The notes beneath the pieces are model-generated. The model saw only the letters and a program-made list of their open reading frames with translations. It had not been told where the DNA came from and made no database searches. A program made the translations under genes and the position numbers. 64,000 nucleotides of DNA from Rhizobium sp. BT04 (GTDB taxonomy: Bacteria > Pseudomonadota > Alphaproteobacteria > Rhizobiales > Rhizobiaceae), in the NCBI RefSeq assembly GCF_030053135.1, contig NZ_CP125652.1, forward strand, positions 2,681,001 to 2,745,000. The letters are read 5' to 3'. Each line of letters begins with the position of its first letter. Within the stretch, counting starts at the first letter, position 1. Below, one piece after another: positions 57,080-64,000 of the stretch.

Positions 57080-57184
57080 TTAGAGCGGTTCAGCTTTTGA
57101 TGGAAGCGCAGAACCGCTCTAACTTTTTGTTTTTACGCAATTCCGGACGGAAAACCGCTGCGCACTTTTCCTGGAATTGCTCTA
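57080..57184. repeat. Palindromic intergenic repeat, right copy flanking IS110 remnant
   Basis: TTAGAGCGGTTC (57080-57091) with GAACCGCTCTAA (57111-57122), and GCAATTCC (57137-57144) with GGAATTGC (57173-57180). Its reverse complement matches the left copy over GAGCAATTCCAGCAAAAGTG and the GCAGCGGTTTT core, then diverges in the second stem. Inverted relative to 56576-56680. Confidence 0.8.
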
Positions 57185-57233
57185 GTGGTCGCACAGGCAG
57201 ACGGCTCGGAGTCTTCTATAGATGGAAATAACG

Positions 57234-57258
57234 AAGGCCGGCGCAAGGCCGGCCTTTT
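57234..57258. terminator. Hairpin downstream of the IalB gene
   Basis: AAGGCCGGC (57234-57242) pairs with GCCGGCCTT (57248-57256), loop of 5 nt, and TT follows on the plus strand. Read on the minus strand the stem is followed by CGTTATTTCC; it starts 24 nt beyond the IalB stop. Confidence 0.65.
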
Positions 57259-57281
57259 GAACTCTGTCGACGAAACGCTGC

Positions 57282-57791
57282 TTACTTGCAGCTTTCGATC
57301 TGCTTCAGCGCCGCCGAGATGCCCGAGAGCGAATAGCTGTAGGAGGTGCCGGTGCCCTTGCGCGAGACGGCATTCACCGTCATCGAATGGCCGGTCTTCA
57401 TCGCGGCGACCAGGGCCGGCTCCTGCGCGGCATTCTCGACCCAGCCGGCCTTGTCCTTGGTGAACATCACGAAGGTTTTGTTGTCGATGACGACATTGAT
57501 CTTCGAATTTTCCTTCACCGTATAGCCCATCATCGCCTGCGGCTCATAGGAGATGTTCTGGCCCGGACGCTGCGAGACGATGAAGAAGTTGTCGCCATGG
57601 TCGACACTTGCCGGCTGCTTTGCCGTCGGAACGGACAGCACGTAGCAGACGGTGCTGTTGCCCGACTTGTAGGAGTAGGCGCCCCATGCCTGGAACTGCT
57701 GGATGCGGTTCGGCGCGGCCTGCTGCGCTGTCGCAACTCCGGCCATAACAAGGGTGAGTGCGAGAGCGGATACGATACTTTTTACAAACAT
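57282..57791 (-). CDS. Invasion-associated locus B (IalB) family protein
   Basis: 169 residues with signal MFVKSIVSALALTLVMAGVATA and cleavage before QQAAP. The mature part has the IalB layout: FQAWGAYSYKSGNSTVCYVLS, ISYEPQAMMGYTVKENSKINVVIDNKTFVMF, AAQEPALVAAMKTGHSMTVNAVSRKGTGTSYSYSLSGISAAL, with two Cys. ATG 57789-57791 has AGGA upstream. Periplasmic or outer-membrane location expected; the name derives from Bartonella and implies no pathogenicity here. Confidence 0.88.
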   Translation of the reverse strand: MFVKSIVSALALTLVMAGVATAQQAAPNRIQQFQAWGAYSYKSGNSTVCYVLSVPTAKQPASVDHGDNFFIVSQRPGQNISYEPQAMMGYTVKENSKINVVIDNKTFVMFTKDKAGWVENAAQEPALVAAMKTGHSMTVNAVSRKGTGTSYSYSLSGISAALKQIESCK

Positions 57792-58125
57792 GGATTCCTG
57801 CCGGTTCTTGCGATTCAAGGCCCGAAGCGATCATAGCGGGCGCCGCATAATCACGATCTGCTTTATTTTGACTTAATTCAGGTTACCAAATGGTCAACAA
57901 TAGCTGCGATTTGTATTTGCCTGTGTCATTTCAGCTCGAATGTCATTTTCGACCCTTTGACGGTATCGGCCGCGACACGGTGCCCCGATGGCACTGGCCG
58001 TCCGTTCGGCTGAATTTAAGACACAAAGATTCAGGCAAGAGTTTGACCTTTCCCATTTCCGTTGTACCTCATTAAGACTTGGAAATCCGAGACGAAATTT
58101 CGCCGCAGGGGGCTCGTGAGGAGAC
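57792..58125. promoter_or_regulatory. Divergent region between IalB and the ECF sigma gene
   Basis: 334 bp that must contain both promoters. It is AT-richer than average, with CTTTATTTTGACTTAATTCAGG near 57860. No repeat or gene is visible, and I could not identify an ECF-type autoregulatory promoter. Confidence 0.45.
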
Positions 58126-58686
58126 ATGGATGCCGAGGAAAGACAGCGTTTCGCTGCCCTCGCGAAGGCCGTCGCCAGGGATCGGGACCAGCAGGCCTTT
58201 TCCATCCTGTTCGACTATTTCGCCCCCCGCCTGAAGGCCTGGCTGATGCGCCAGAAAATGACGTCGGGCGAGGCCGAGGAACTGGTGCAGGAGATCATGA
58301 TCGTGCTCTGGCACAAGGCAGATCTCTACGATGCGACGCGAGCTTCACTCTCGACCTGGCTTTTCCGCATTGCCCGCAATCGCCGCATCGACCTGCAGCG
58401 CCGCACCAATACCCGCATCTTCGATGAGACCGACCCGGCCCTGCAGCCGCCGGCCGAGATCGGCGCGGAAGACATCATCGCCAATGACGATCGCGACGCC
58501 AAGATACGCGCCGCCGTCGGCCAATTGCCGGAGGAGCAGCGCGACATGCTGCGCGCCGCCTTCTTCCTCGGCCAATCGCATTCGGAGATCGCCGAATCAA
58601 CCGGGCTGCCGCTCGGCACGGTGAAATCGCGCATCCGGCTTGCTTTCGGCAAGCTTCGCAAGGTGCTGGAACGCGAAATCGCCTGA
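58126..58686 (+). CDS. ECF sigma factor, RpoE/SigE-like
   Basis: 186 residues: sigma-70 region 2 (about 20-90, FSILFDYFAPRLKAWLMRQ..., AEELVQEIMIVLWHKADLYD, FRIARNRRIDLQRR) and region 4 (about 130-182, LPEEQRDMLRAAFFLGQSHSEIAESTGLPLGTVKSRIRLAFGKLRKVLE). It resembles the ECF group partnered by ChrR anti-sigmas. The next gene is on the other strand and encodes YkvA, so no anti-sigma is adjacent. AGGAG lies just 2 nt before the ATG, or GTGAGG 4 nt, a close spacing. Confidence 0.92.
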   Translation: MDAEERQRFAALAKAVARDRDQQAFSILFDYFAPRLKAWLMRQKMTSGEAEELVQEIMIVLWHKADLYDATRASLSTWLFRIARNRRIDLQRRTNTRIFDETDPALQPPAEIGAEDIIANDDRDAKIRAAVGQLPEEQRDMLRAAFFLGQSHSEIAESTGLPLGTVKSRIRLAFGKLRKVLEREIA

Positions 58687-58714
58687 CGCATATCGCCCAA
58701 AACCGTGCGGCGCT

Positions 58715-59104
58715 TTAGATCGTCTTCATCGCTTCCGGCCGGTCGGCGAGAACGCGGTCGGCCGCTTCGTAATGGCCGGGCCGGATATGGCCGCGCACCA
58801 TGGCGAAGGCAGCCGAGAGCACGGCGATATCGTCGGAAAAGCCGATGACGGCGAAAACATCGGGAATCATGTCTATCGGCATGACGAAATAGGCGAGCGC
58901 TGCAAGCAGCACGCCGCGCACCTTGGTCGGCGTTTGCGGATCGAGCGCGCAATAGAAACCGGCGACCACATCGCGCGAGAACGGGATCTGTCGCACCGCC
59001 CGCCGGAACGTCGGCCAGAATTTCTGCCTTACGGTCTTCTCGCGCCGGCTCTGGGTGTCGTCGTCGCCCGGCAAGAGGATTTCCCCGAATTTAACCTCGT
59101 CCAT
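58715..59104 (-). CDS. YkvA (DUF1232) family membrane protein
   Basis: 129 residues. The DUF1232 core is KVRGVLLAALAYFVMPIDMIPDVFAVIGFSDDIAVLSAAFAMV (about 67-108), with the conserved P-x-D-x-x-P-D motif and one or two membrane-associated segments. ATG 59102-59104 (MDEVKFGEILL) is chosen; the reading to 59158 begins at TTG without support. Function unknown. Confidence 0.88.
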   Translation of the reverse strand: MDEVKFGEILLPGDDDTQSRREKTVRQKFWPTFRRAVRQIPFSRDVVAGFYCALDPQTPTKVRGVLLAALAYFVMPIDMIPDVFAVIGFSDDIAVLSAAFAMVRGHIRPGHYEAADRVLADRPEAMKTI

Positions 59105-59170
59105 CCCTGCATCCCTTTCGTCCAAGCGAACATATGGTGATGGCGGACCGGCTTTCAATCGGCCCCACTT

Positions 59171-59476
59171 TCAAACGACACGTCGCGCCGCAGCCTTCTC
59201 CATGGCTTTGGCGAGCTTGAAATCCAGCTCCGTCAGTCCGCCGGCATCATGCGTGTTGAGCGTCACATCCACTCGGGAATAAACGTTGAACCATTCGGGA
59301 TGGTGGTTGAGCTTCTCGGCGGCGAGTGCTGCCTGCGCCATGAATCCGAAAGCCTCGATGAAATTTGAAAACTTGAATGTCTTCGAGATCGCGGAGGCCG
59401 CATCGTTGAGCGCCCAGCCTGCAAGCCCGGCCAGCTCAGCCTCGACCGCCGTCCGTTCCAGTTTTTCCATTTTCAT
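59171..59476 (-). CDS. phhB: 4a-hydroxytetrahydrobiopterin dehydratase (PCD)
   Basis: 101 residues; [54 protein letters not shown] contains the HHPEW active-site histidines and the third His in THDAGG. It recycles pterin after aromatic amino acid hydroxylation, though homologues occur without such hydroxylases and can aid Mo-cofactor or other pterin chemistry. Start at 59476 or the next Met (59470). Divergent from the phosphatase gene 34 bp away. Confidence 0.93.
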   Translation of the reverse strand: MKMEKLERTAVEAELAGLAGWALNDAASAISKTFKFSNFIEAFGFMAQAALAAEKLNHHPEWFNVYSRVDVTLNTHDAGGLTELDFKLAKAMEKAAARRVV

Positions 59477-59510
59477 GCGATCGTCCTCTCATCTGTCGAC
59501 AGGTTTACCG

Positions 59511-60011
59511 ATGAAACGCATCAGCATCCTCTTCGTTTGCATGGGCAATATATGCCGTTCTCCGCTCGCGGAGGGAATTCTTCGTCAGCTCGTCGCCGAA
59601 GCAGGGTTGACCGGCCATTTTACGGTCGATTCGGCCGGCACCGGCGGCTGGCATGAAGGTGAGCCGCCCGACCGGCGTTCGATCGCCACCGCGAAAAGCC
59701 ACGGTATCGATATATCAGGACAGCGCGCCCGCCGCATCAGACCGAGCGACCTCTCGGATTTCGACCTGATCCTGGCCATGGACCGGCAAAATCTGGCGGC
59801 GCTCGGCAAGAGCGCACGACCTGGGGCAAACATCCATCTCTTTGGTGAGATCGCGCTGAGAACGGGAGAGGATATTCCCGATCCCTATTATGGCGGCCCG
59901 GAAGGTTTCGAGCTGGTCTATACCAGGCTCTTGGCCGGCTGCAGCAGTCTGCTCGAAACGCTGGGCGTCGAACGCGCCTCGTGCAGCGGAAACACTTCCT
60001 CGGTGAGGTAA
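59511..60011 (+). CDS. Low molecular weight protein tyrosine phosphatase
   Basis: 166 residues: the P-loop VCMGNICRSP (C-x5-R-S) starts near residue 9, and the general acid Asp occurs in DIPDPYYGG. HEGEPPDRRSIATAKSHGIDISGQRARRI fits the family. Start ATG 59511 with AGG 8 nt upstream. Its last 94 nt overlap the 3' end of thpR on the opposite strand. Lengths of family members are about 150-165 residues, so the overlap may include a slightly extended tail. Confidence 0.92.
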   Translation: MKRISILFVCMGNICRSPLAEGILRQLVAEAGLTGHFTVDSAGTGGWHEGEPPDRRSIATAKSHGIDISGQRARRIRPSDLSDFDLILAMDRQNLAALGKSARPGANIHLFGEIALRTGEDIPDPYYGGPEGFELVYTRLLAGCSSLLETLGVERASCSGNTSSVR

Positions 60012-60511
60012 GGACCACCGCCGACCGATTCGCGCGACGACAGCAGCACGAAGCGCGGCGCAGTGAAGGTCGCCGTATGGAAATTGCCGCGACCCGCCAG
60101 ATATTGCACGACATCGTCGAGCCGCGAGGATTTGAGCCGGGCCAGCGTCACATGCGGCGTGAATTTGCGCGGATCCGGCGGCAGGCCGATGCGCTGGCAG
60201 ATGCGCTCGATCTCACCCTGCAGGGCATACATTTCAGGCGATTGCGAAACGCCGGCCCAGACCGAATGTGGTTTCTTCGAGCCGAAGGAACCGATACCTT
60301 CGAGCCTGAACTGGAATTCCGGCCGGTCGATCCGGTCGAGGCGTTCGACGATTTCATCGGCCGTGCGGCCGTCGACATCACCGATGAAGCGCAGGGTGAT
60401 GTGGTAATTCTCCACATCGATCCATCGTGCTCCGGGGAGGCCACCGCGCAGCAATGAAAGGCTCATCGCCGCATTGCGCGGAATTTCGAGGGCGGTAAAC
60501 AGTCTCGGCAT
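59918..60511 (-). CDS. thpR: RNA 2',3'-cyclic phosphodiesterase
   Basis: 197 residues of the 2H phosphoesterase (LigT) family. The two catalytic H-x-T/S-x motifs are ENYHITLRFIG near residue 36-46 and FTPHVTLARL near 117-126. Opens 2',3'-cyclic phosphates in RNA. ATG 60509-60511 (MPRLFTALEIP) has GGAG about 9 nt upstream. The 3' end, including a polar tail of roughly 25 residues, overlaps the convergent phosphatase gene by 94 nt. Confidence 0.9.
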   Translation of the reverse strand: MPRLFTALEIPRNAAMSLSLLRGGLPGARWIDVENYHITLRFIGDVDGRTADEIVERLDRIDRPEFQFRLEGIGSFGSKKPHSVWAGVSQSPEMYALQGEIERICQRIGLPPDPRKFTPHVTLARLKSSRLDDVVQYLAGRGNFHTATFTAPRFVLLSSRESVGGGPYLTEEVFPLHEARSTPSVSSRLLQPAKSLV

Positions 60512-60579
60512 CACGAGCACTCCCCGAATCTTTTGCAGGTGCTCACACGGAATCACGCAATCAACAACCGCGCAAGCCC

Positions 60580-61224
60580 CTATTTCTTCACAGAAGAAAT
60601 CGTTTCGACGAAATTTGTGACAGCAGGCTCCATCTTTTCGACCATGACGTCGACCCCTCTCGCATTTGGATGCATGCCGTCGTCGAGCTTCAACCCAGCC
60701 TCCAGCGCGACGCCGTCAAGAAAGAAGGCATAGAGTGGAAGCTTATGTTTTTCCGAGAGTTTCTGATAGATCGGATTGAATCGTGCGGCATAATCCGCTC
60801 CCATGTTCGGCGGCGCTATGATACCGGCGAGCAGCACGGCAATCCCACGCTCCTTTAGCCGGGTAATCATTTGATCGAGATTCTTCTCGCTCTCCTCCGG
60901 CGGGACGCCGCGCAACGCATCGTTGGCGCCAAGCTCGAGAATGACCCCATCGGTGCCGTCGGGCACCGACCAGTCGATGCGCGCAAGACCTGCCGTCGTC
61001 GTGTCGCCGGAGACCCCGGCATTGGCAATGGTGACGTCGAGACCCTTTGCCTTCAGGGCCGCCTGCAGCTTTTCCGGAAAACCGTCGCCGGGCGGCAGCT
61101 GATAGCCCGCCATCAAACTGTCCCCAAAACCGACGAGATTGATCGTCCGGGCATTGGCTGCAGCGGCAAAGATCAGCGAAACGGCGATGACGGTGAATTG
61201 AAGCGCGGCAACTTTAAATCTCAT
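60580..61224 (-). CDS. Arylesterase/lysophospholipase, TesA-like SGNH hydrolase
   Basis: 214 residues with signal MRFKVAALQFTVIAVSLIFA and cleavage after ANA. Block I GFGDSLMAGY (catalytic Ser), block III GAND, and block V DGMHPN (Asp and His) are those of periplasmic TesA/EstA. It is divergent from the YbbA/YbbP-type ABC genes, the same layout as tesA and ybbAP in enterobacteria, which supports the assignment. Confidence 0.92.
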   Translation of the reverse strand: MRFKVAALQFTVIAVSLIFAAAANARTINLVGFGDSLMAGYQLPPGDGFPEKLQAALKAKGLDVTIANAGVSGDTTTAGLARIDWSVPDGTDGVILELGANDALRGVPPEESEKNLDQMITRLKERGIAVLLAGIIAPPNMGADYAARFNPIYQKLSEKHKLPLYAFFLDGVALEAGLKLDDGMHPNARGVDVMVEKMEPAVTNFVETISSVKK

Positions 61225-61295
61225 CCTGGCTTCCCTAGATTGGCGAAGTGCTGTTATGCGGCCATTCGATTACGGATTATATAGGGCGATTTCTG

Positions 61296-62003
61296 TTGGC
61301 AAAAACCATCATCGAGTTGAAGGGTGCCGATCTCACCCTTGGCAGTGCGGCCGCCTCCGTCCATGTGCTGAAGGGCATCGATCTCGATGTCGCGGCCGGC
61401 GAATCCGTCGGCATCGTCGGCCCGTCCGGTTCCGGCAAGTCCACCCTGCTGATGGTGCTTGCCGGTCTGGAGAAGCTCGACAGCGGCGAAATCAACATCA
61501 ACGACACGCCGCTCCACGCGCTGAGCGAGGATCAGGTGGCGGATTTCCGCGGCCGCAACATCGGCATCGTCTTCCAGTCCTTCCACCTGATCGCCAATAT
61601 GACAGCGCTGGAGAACGTCGCCGTGCCGCTGGAACTCGCCAATGTCGGCAACGCCTTCGAGATCGCCCATCGCGAGCTGAATTCGGTCGGCCTCGGTGAA
61701 CGGCTGAACCATTATCCCGGTCAGCTTTCCGGCGGCGAACAGCAGCGCGTGGCGATCGCCAGGGCGCTCGCCCCCTCGCCCGCTTTGCTGATCGCCGACG
61801 AGCCCACCGGTAATCTCGACACCGAGACCGGCCGCCAGATCGCCGACCTTCTGTTCGCCAAGCAGGCAGAACGCGGCATGACCCTGCTTCTCGTCACCCA
61901 CGACGTCTCGCTTGCCAACCGCTGCTCGCGCCAGATCCGCGTCCGTTCCGGCAGGATCGAAGGCGACAGCGCCGCCCGCCGCAGCGAGGCTGCGATCGCA
62001 TGA
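61296..62003 (+). CDS. ABC transporter ATP-binding protein, YbbA/LolD-like
   Basis: About 235 residues: Walker [11 protein letters not shown]-loop FQSFHL, signature [15 protein letters not shown], Walker [13 protein letters not shown] and H-loop VTHD, as in the MacB/LolD/YbbA family. I choose TTG 61296 ([10 protein letters not shown]) because AGGGCG lies about 8 nt upstream; a GTG at 61248 would add 16 residues. Overlaps the permease by ATGA. In enterobacteria YbbA-YbbP is linked with TesA; the function is unproven, perhaps lipid handling. Confidence 0.9.
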   Translation: MAKTIIELKGADLTLGSAAASVHVLKGIDLDVAAGESVGIVGPSGSGKSTLLMVLAGLEKLDSGEININDTPLHALSEDQVADFRGRNIGIVFQSFHLIANMTALENVAVPLELANVGNAFEIAHRELNSVGLGERLNHYPGQLSGGEQQRVAIARALAPSPALLIADEPTGNLDTETGRQIADLLFAKQAERGMTLLLVTHDVSLANRCSRQIRVRSGRIEGDSAARRSEAAIA

Positions 62004-64000
62004 GGATCATCACACCGCGCGTGTCGCTCGCTTTTCGCCTGGCGCTGCGCGAGCTGCGCGGCGGCATCCGCGGCTTCTACATTTTCCTGGCCTGCATCGC
62101 CCTCGGCACCGGCGCGATCGCCGCCGTCAATTCCGTTTCGCAGTCGATCACCGACACGATCGCCTCGCAGGGGCAGGAGCTGCTGGCGGGCGACGTCCGC
62201 TTCGAGCTCAACAACCGCGAAGCCACGCCTCAGGAGTTGGGTTTCCTCGAAGGCCTGGGCACGGTGTCGGTCTCGACGGGCCTGCGCTCGATGGCCCGCA
62301 AGCCTGACGGTTCCGACCAGGCGCTGGTCGAGGTCAAGGCGGTCGACGACGCCTACCCGCTCTACGGCAAGTTCGTCGCCGAGCCGGACTATCCGCTCGC
62401 AGCCCTGCTTTCAGGCCAGGGCGGCACCTATGGCGCGGTCGCAGCGCCGCTGCTTCTCGATCGGCTCGGCCTTGCGGTCGGCGACGAATTGCTGCTCGGC
62501 AATGTCAAGCTCAGCATAACAGGCACTGTTAAAACCGAGCCGGATGCGCTGTCGGAAGGTTTCGGCTTTGCGCCGCGCCTGCTCGTCAGCCGCCGGGCGC
62601 TCGAAGCCTCCGGGCTGATCCAGACGGGAAGCCTGGTCGAGCATGCCTATAAGATCCGGCTGGAAAACAAGGCCGCGATGTCGGGCATCCAGGCGCGTGC
62701 CGCCAAGGAATTCCCCTCCGCCGGCTGGGCGATCCGCACCAGCGACCGCGCCGCACCCTCGCTCACCGAAAACATCACCCGTTTCTCGCAGTTCCTGACG
62801 TTGGTCGGTCTCACCGCGCTGATCGTCGGCGGCGTCGGCGTCGCCAATGCCGTGCGCGCCTTCCTCGATGCCAAACGCACCACCATCGCCACCTTCAAAT
62901 GTCTCGGCGCGCCGGCGCAGGTCGTCGTGCTGATCTATCTCTTCCAGATCGCTATCATCGCGCTTGGCGGCATCCTGATCGGTCTGATCATCGGCGCCCT
63001 GTCGCCGATCTTCGCCGCGCAGTTCCTGGCGCAATTCCTGCCGGTCTCGACCACGCCGACCCTTTATCCCGGCGCCCTACTGCTTGCGACGCTCTTCGGC
63101 ATCCTGACGACGCTGGCCTTCGCCATCCTGCCGCTCGGCCATGCCCGCGAAGTGCCGGCGACCGCACTCTTTCGCGAGCAGGGCTTCGAAGCCCGCCGCC
63201 TGCCGTCCTGGCCCTATATCCTGCTTGCCGCGCTGTTCATGGCCGCTCTCGCCGGCCTCGCCGTCCTCACCGCCTATGACCGCTTCATCGCCGTCGTCTT
63301 CGTCGGCGCGATCGTCTTCGCCTTCGTCGTCCTGCGCCTCGTCGCAGCAGCGATCGCCTGGCTTGCGCGCCGCAGCCCGCGCGTCAATTCGCCGGCGCTG
63401 CGGCTTGCGATCGGCAACATCCACCGCCCCGGCGCACTGACGCCCTCGGTCGTGCTCTCGCTCGGCCTTGGCCTGGCGTTGCTGGTGACGCTGACCCTGA
63501 TCGACGGGAACCTGCGCCAGCAGCTGACCGGCCGCATGAACGAGGGTGCGCCGAACTTCTTCTTCGTCGATATCCAGAGCGCCGAGGTCGACGCCTTCCG
63601 CGATCTCGTCCAGGCGCAGGCGCCGCAGGGAAAGCTCGTCGAAGTGCCGATGCTGCGCGGCCGGATCGTCGCCTTCAACGGCGAGGACGTCACCAAGATG
63701 GACGTGCCGGCGGCCGGCCGCTGGGTGCTGAACGGCGACCGCGGCATCACCTATGCCAACACTCTGCCTGAAAACGCCGCCCTCACCGAAGGCAGCTGGT
63801 GGGACAAGGATTACAGCGGCGAGCCGCTCGTCTCCTTCTCCTCGGAAGAGGCCCATGAACTCGGCCTCAAGATCGGCGACAAGGTGACCGTCAACGTGCT
63901 CGGCCGCAATATCACCGCGAAGATCGCCAATCTGCGCCGCGTCCAATGGGAATCGCTGTCGATCAATTTCGTCATGGTCTTCTCGCCGAACACCTTCCGC
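62000..64000 (+). CDS. FtsX-type ABC permease, YbbP-like (partial at window end)
   Basis: The first 667 residues are present; the 3' end lies beyond the window. One membrane helix near residues 25-45 (FYIFLACIALGTGAIAAVNSVSQ), a large periplasmic region, then FtsX-core helices (about 262-283, 308-335, 357-377), and a second half with helices near 393-442 and a further segment near 480. This two-FtsX layout is typical of YbbP, about 840 residues. The ATG overlaps the ATPase stop. Confidence 0.92.
   Translation, partial: MRIITPRVSLAFRLALRELRGGIRGFYIFLACIALGTGAIAAVNSVSQSITDTIASQGQELLAGDVRFELNNREATPQELGFLEGLGTVSVSTGLRSMARKPDGSDQALVEVKAVDDAYPLYGKFVAEPDYPLAALLSGQGGTYGAVAAPLLLDRLGLAVGDELLLGNVKLSITGTVKTEPDALSEGFGFAPRLLVSRRALEASGLIQTGSLVEHAYKIRLENKAAMSGIQARAAKEFPSAGWAIRTSDRAAPSLTENITRFSQFLTLVGLTALIVGGVGVANAVRAFLDAKRTTIATFKCLGAPAQVVVLIYLFQIAIIALGGILIGLIIGALSPIFAAQFLAQFLPVSTTPTLYPGALLLATLFGILTTLAFAILPLGHAREVPATALFREQGFEARRLPSWPYILLAALFMAALAGLAVLTAYDRFIAVVFVGAIVFAFVVLRLVAAAIAWLARRSPRVNSPALRLAIGNIHRPGALTPSVVLSLGLGLALLVTLTLIDGNLRQQLTGRMNEGAPNFFFVDIQSAEVDAFRDLVQAQAPQGKLVEVPMLRGRIVAFNGEDVTKMDVPAAGRWVLNGDRGITYANTLPENAALTEGSWWDKDYSGEPLVSFSSEEAHELGLKIGDKVTVNVLGRNITAKIANLRRVQWESLSINFVMVFSPNTFR

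Noticed and set aside
38467..57184. Integrative and conjugative element or prophage
   Set aside because: No integrase, relaxase, structural or tRNA attachment-site genes; only an IS110 scrap and repeats.

Overview
The window looks like a chromosomal segment of a Rhizobium of the etli/leguminosarum type. The evidence is high GC with strong GC3 bias, the order sucC-mdh-zapE-lipoprotein-sdhBADC, a hemC-hemD-mic60-hemY block, IalB and AprI/Inh-type envelope proteins, and several copies of short palindromic intergenic repeats resembling the RIME-type repeats described in rhizobia. The species assignment is inference from gene content, not from a search.

Layout. 1-7421: TCA-cycle block on the minus strand (sucC 5' part, mdh, zapE, a lipoprotein, sdhCDAB). 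7860-13527: a secreted protein, a methyltransferase/EVE/YciI/gpsA/tsaD run on the minus strand, then divergent hemC-hemD. 13533-13807: a 275-bp nested palindromic repeat with perfect 24-bp ends. 13888-17998: mic60, hemY, TerB-like protein, glutamine amidotransferase. 18022-25619: MFS exporter, yggT/DUF167, ppa, GNAT, typA, M3 oligopeptidase. 25848-26947: a small unknown protein behind a CtrA-type site, then a LysE exporter.

27086-30116 is the most unusual small locus. It holds a NUDIX-winged helix regulator with a degenerate NUDIX box, facing a vWA protein and a highly divergent adenylosuccinate-synthetase homologue. Three TTGCAA palindromes at exact 14-bp spacing lie in the divergent promoter. 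30172-37810: argG, a parDE module whose toxin is frameshifted, an SDR, a second LysE exporter, a TrpXYZ-type ABC transporter, and rlmN.

38467-56578 is an apparently self-contained catabolic island. The minus arm carries an AraC regulator, HyuA/HyuB-type ATP-dependent hydantoinase/carboxylase subunits, a three-subunit molybdenum hydroxylase and a class III aminotransferase. The plus arm carries a ribose-type ABC importer with a TorT-like binding protein, a split XdhC, and a MoeA-like/MocA fusion that would supply the Mo cofactor. The logic suggests uptake, hydroxylation, ATP-dependent ring opening and transamination of an N-heterocycle of unknown identity. The right edge has an IS110-type remnant bracketed by inverted copies of a repeat, supporting acquisition by transfer.

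57282-64000 returns to backbone: IalB-like protein, an ECF sigma factor with no anti-sigma gene beside it, YkvA, pterin dehydratase, a protein tyrosine phosphatase and thpR that overlap tail to tail, and tesA-like esterase divergent from a YbbA/YbbP-type ABC system whose permease runs off the window. I saw no rRNA, tRNA or CRISPR array.
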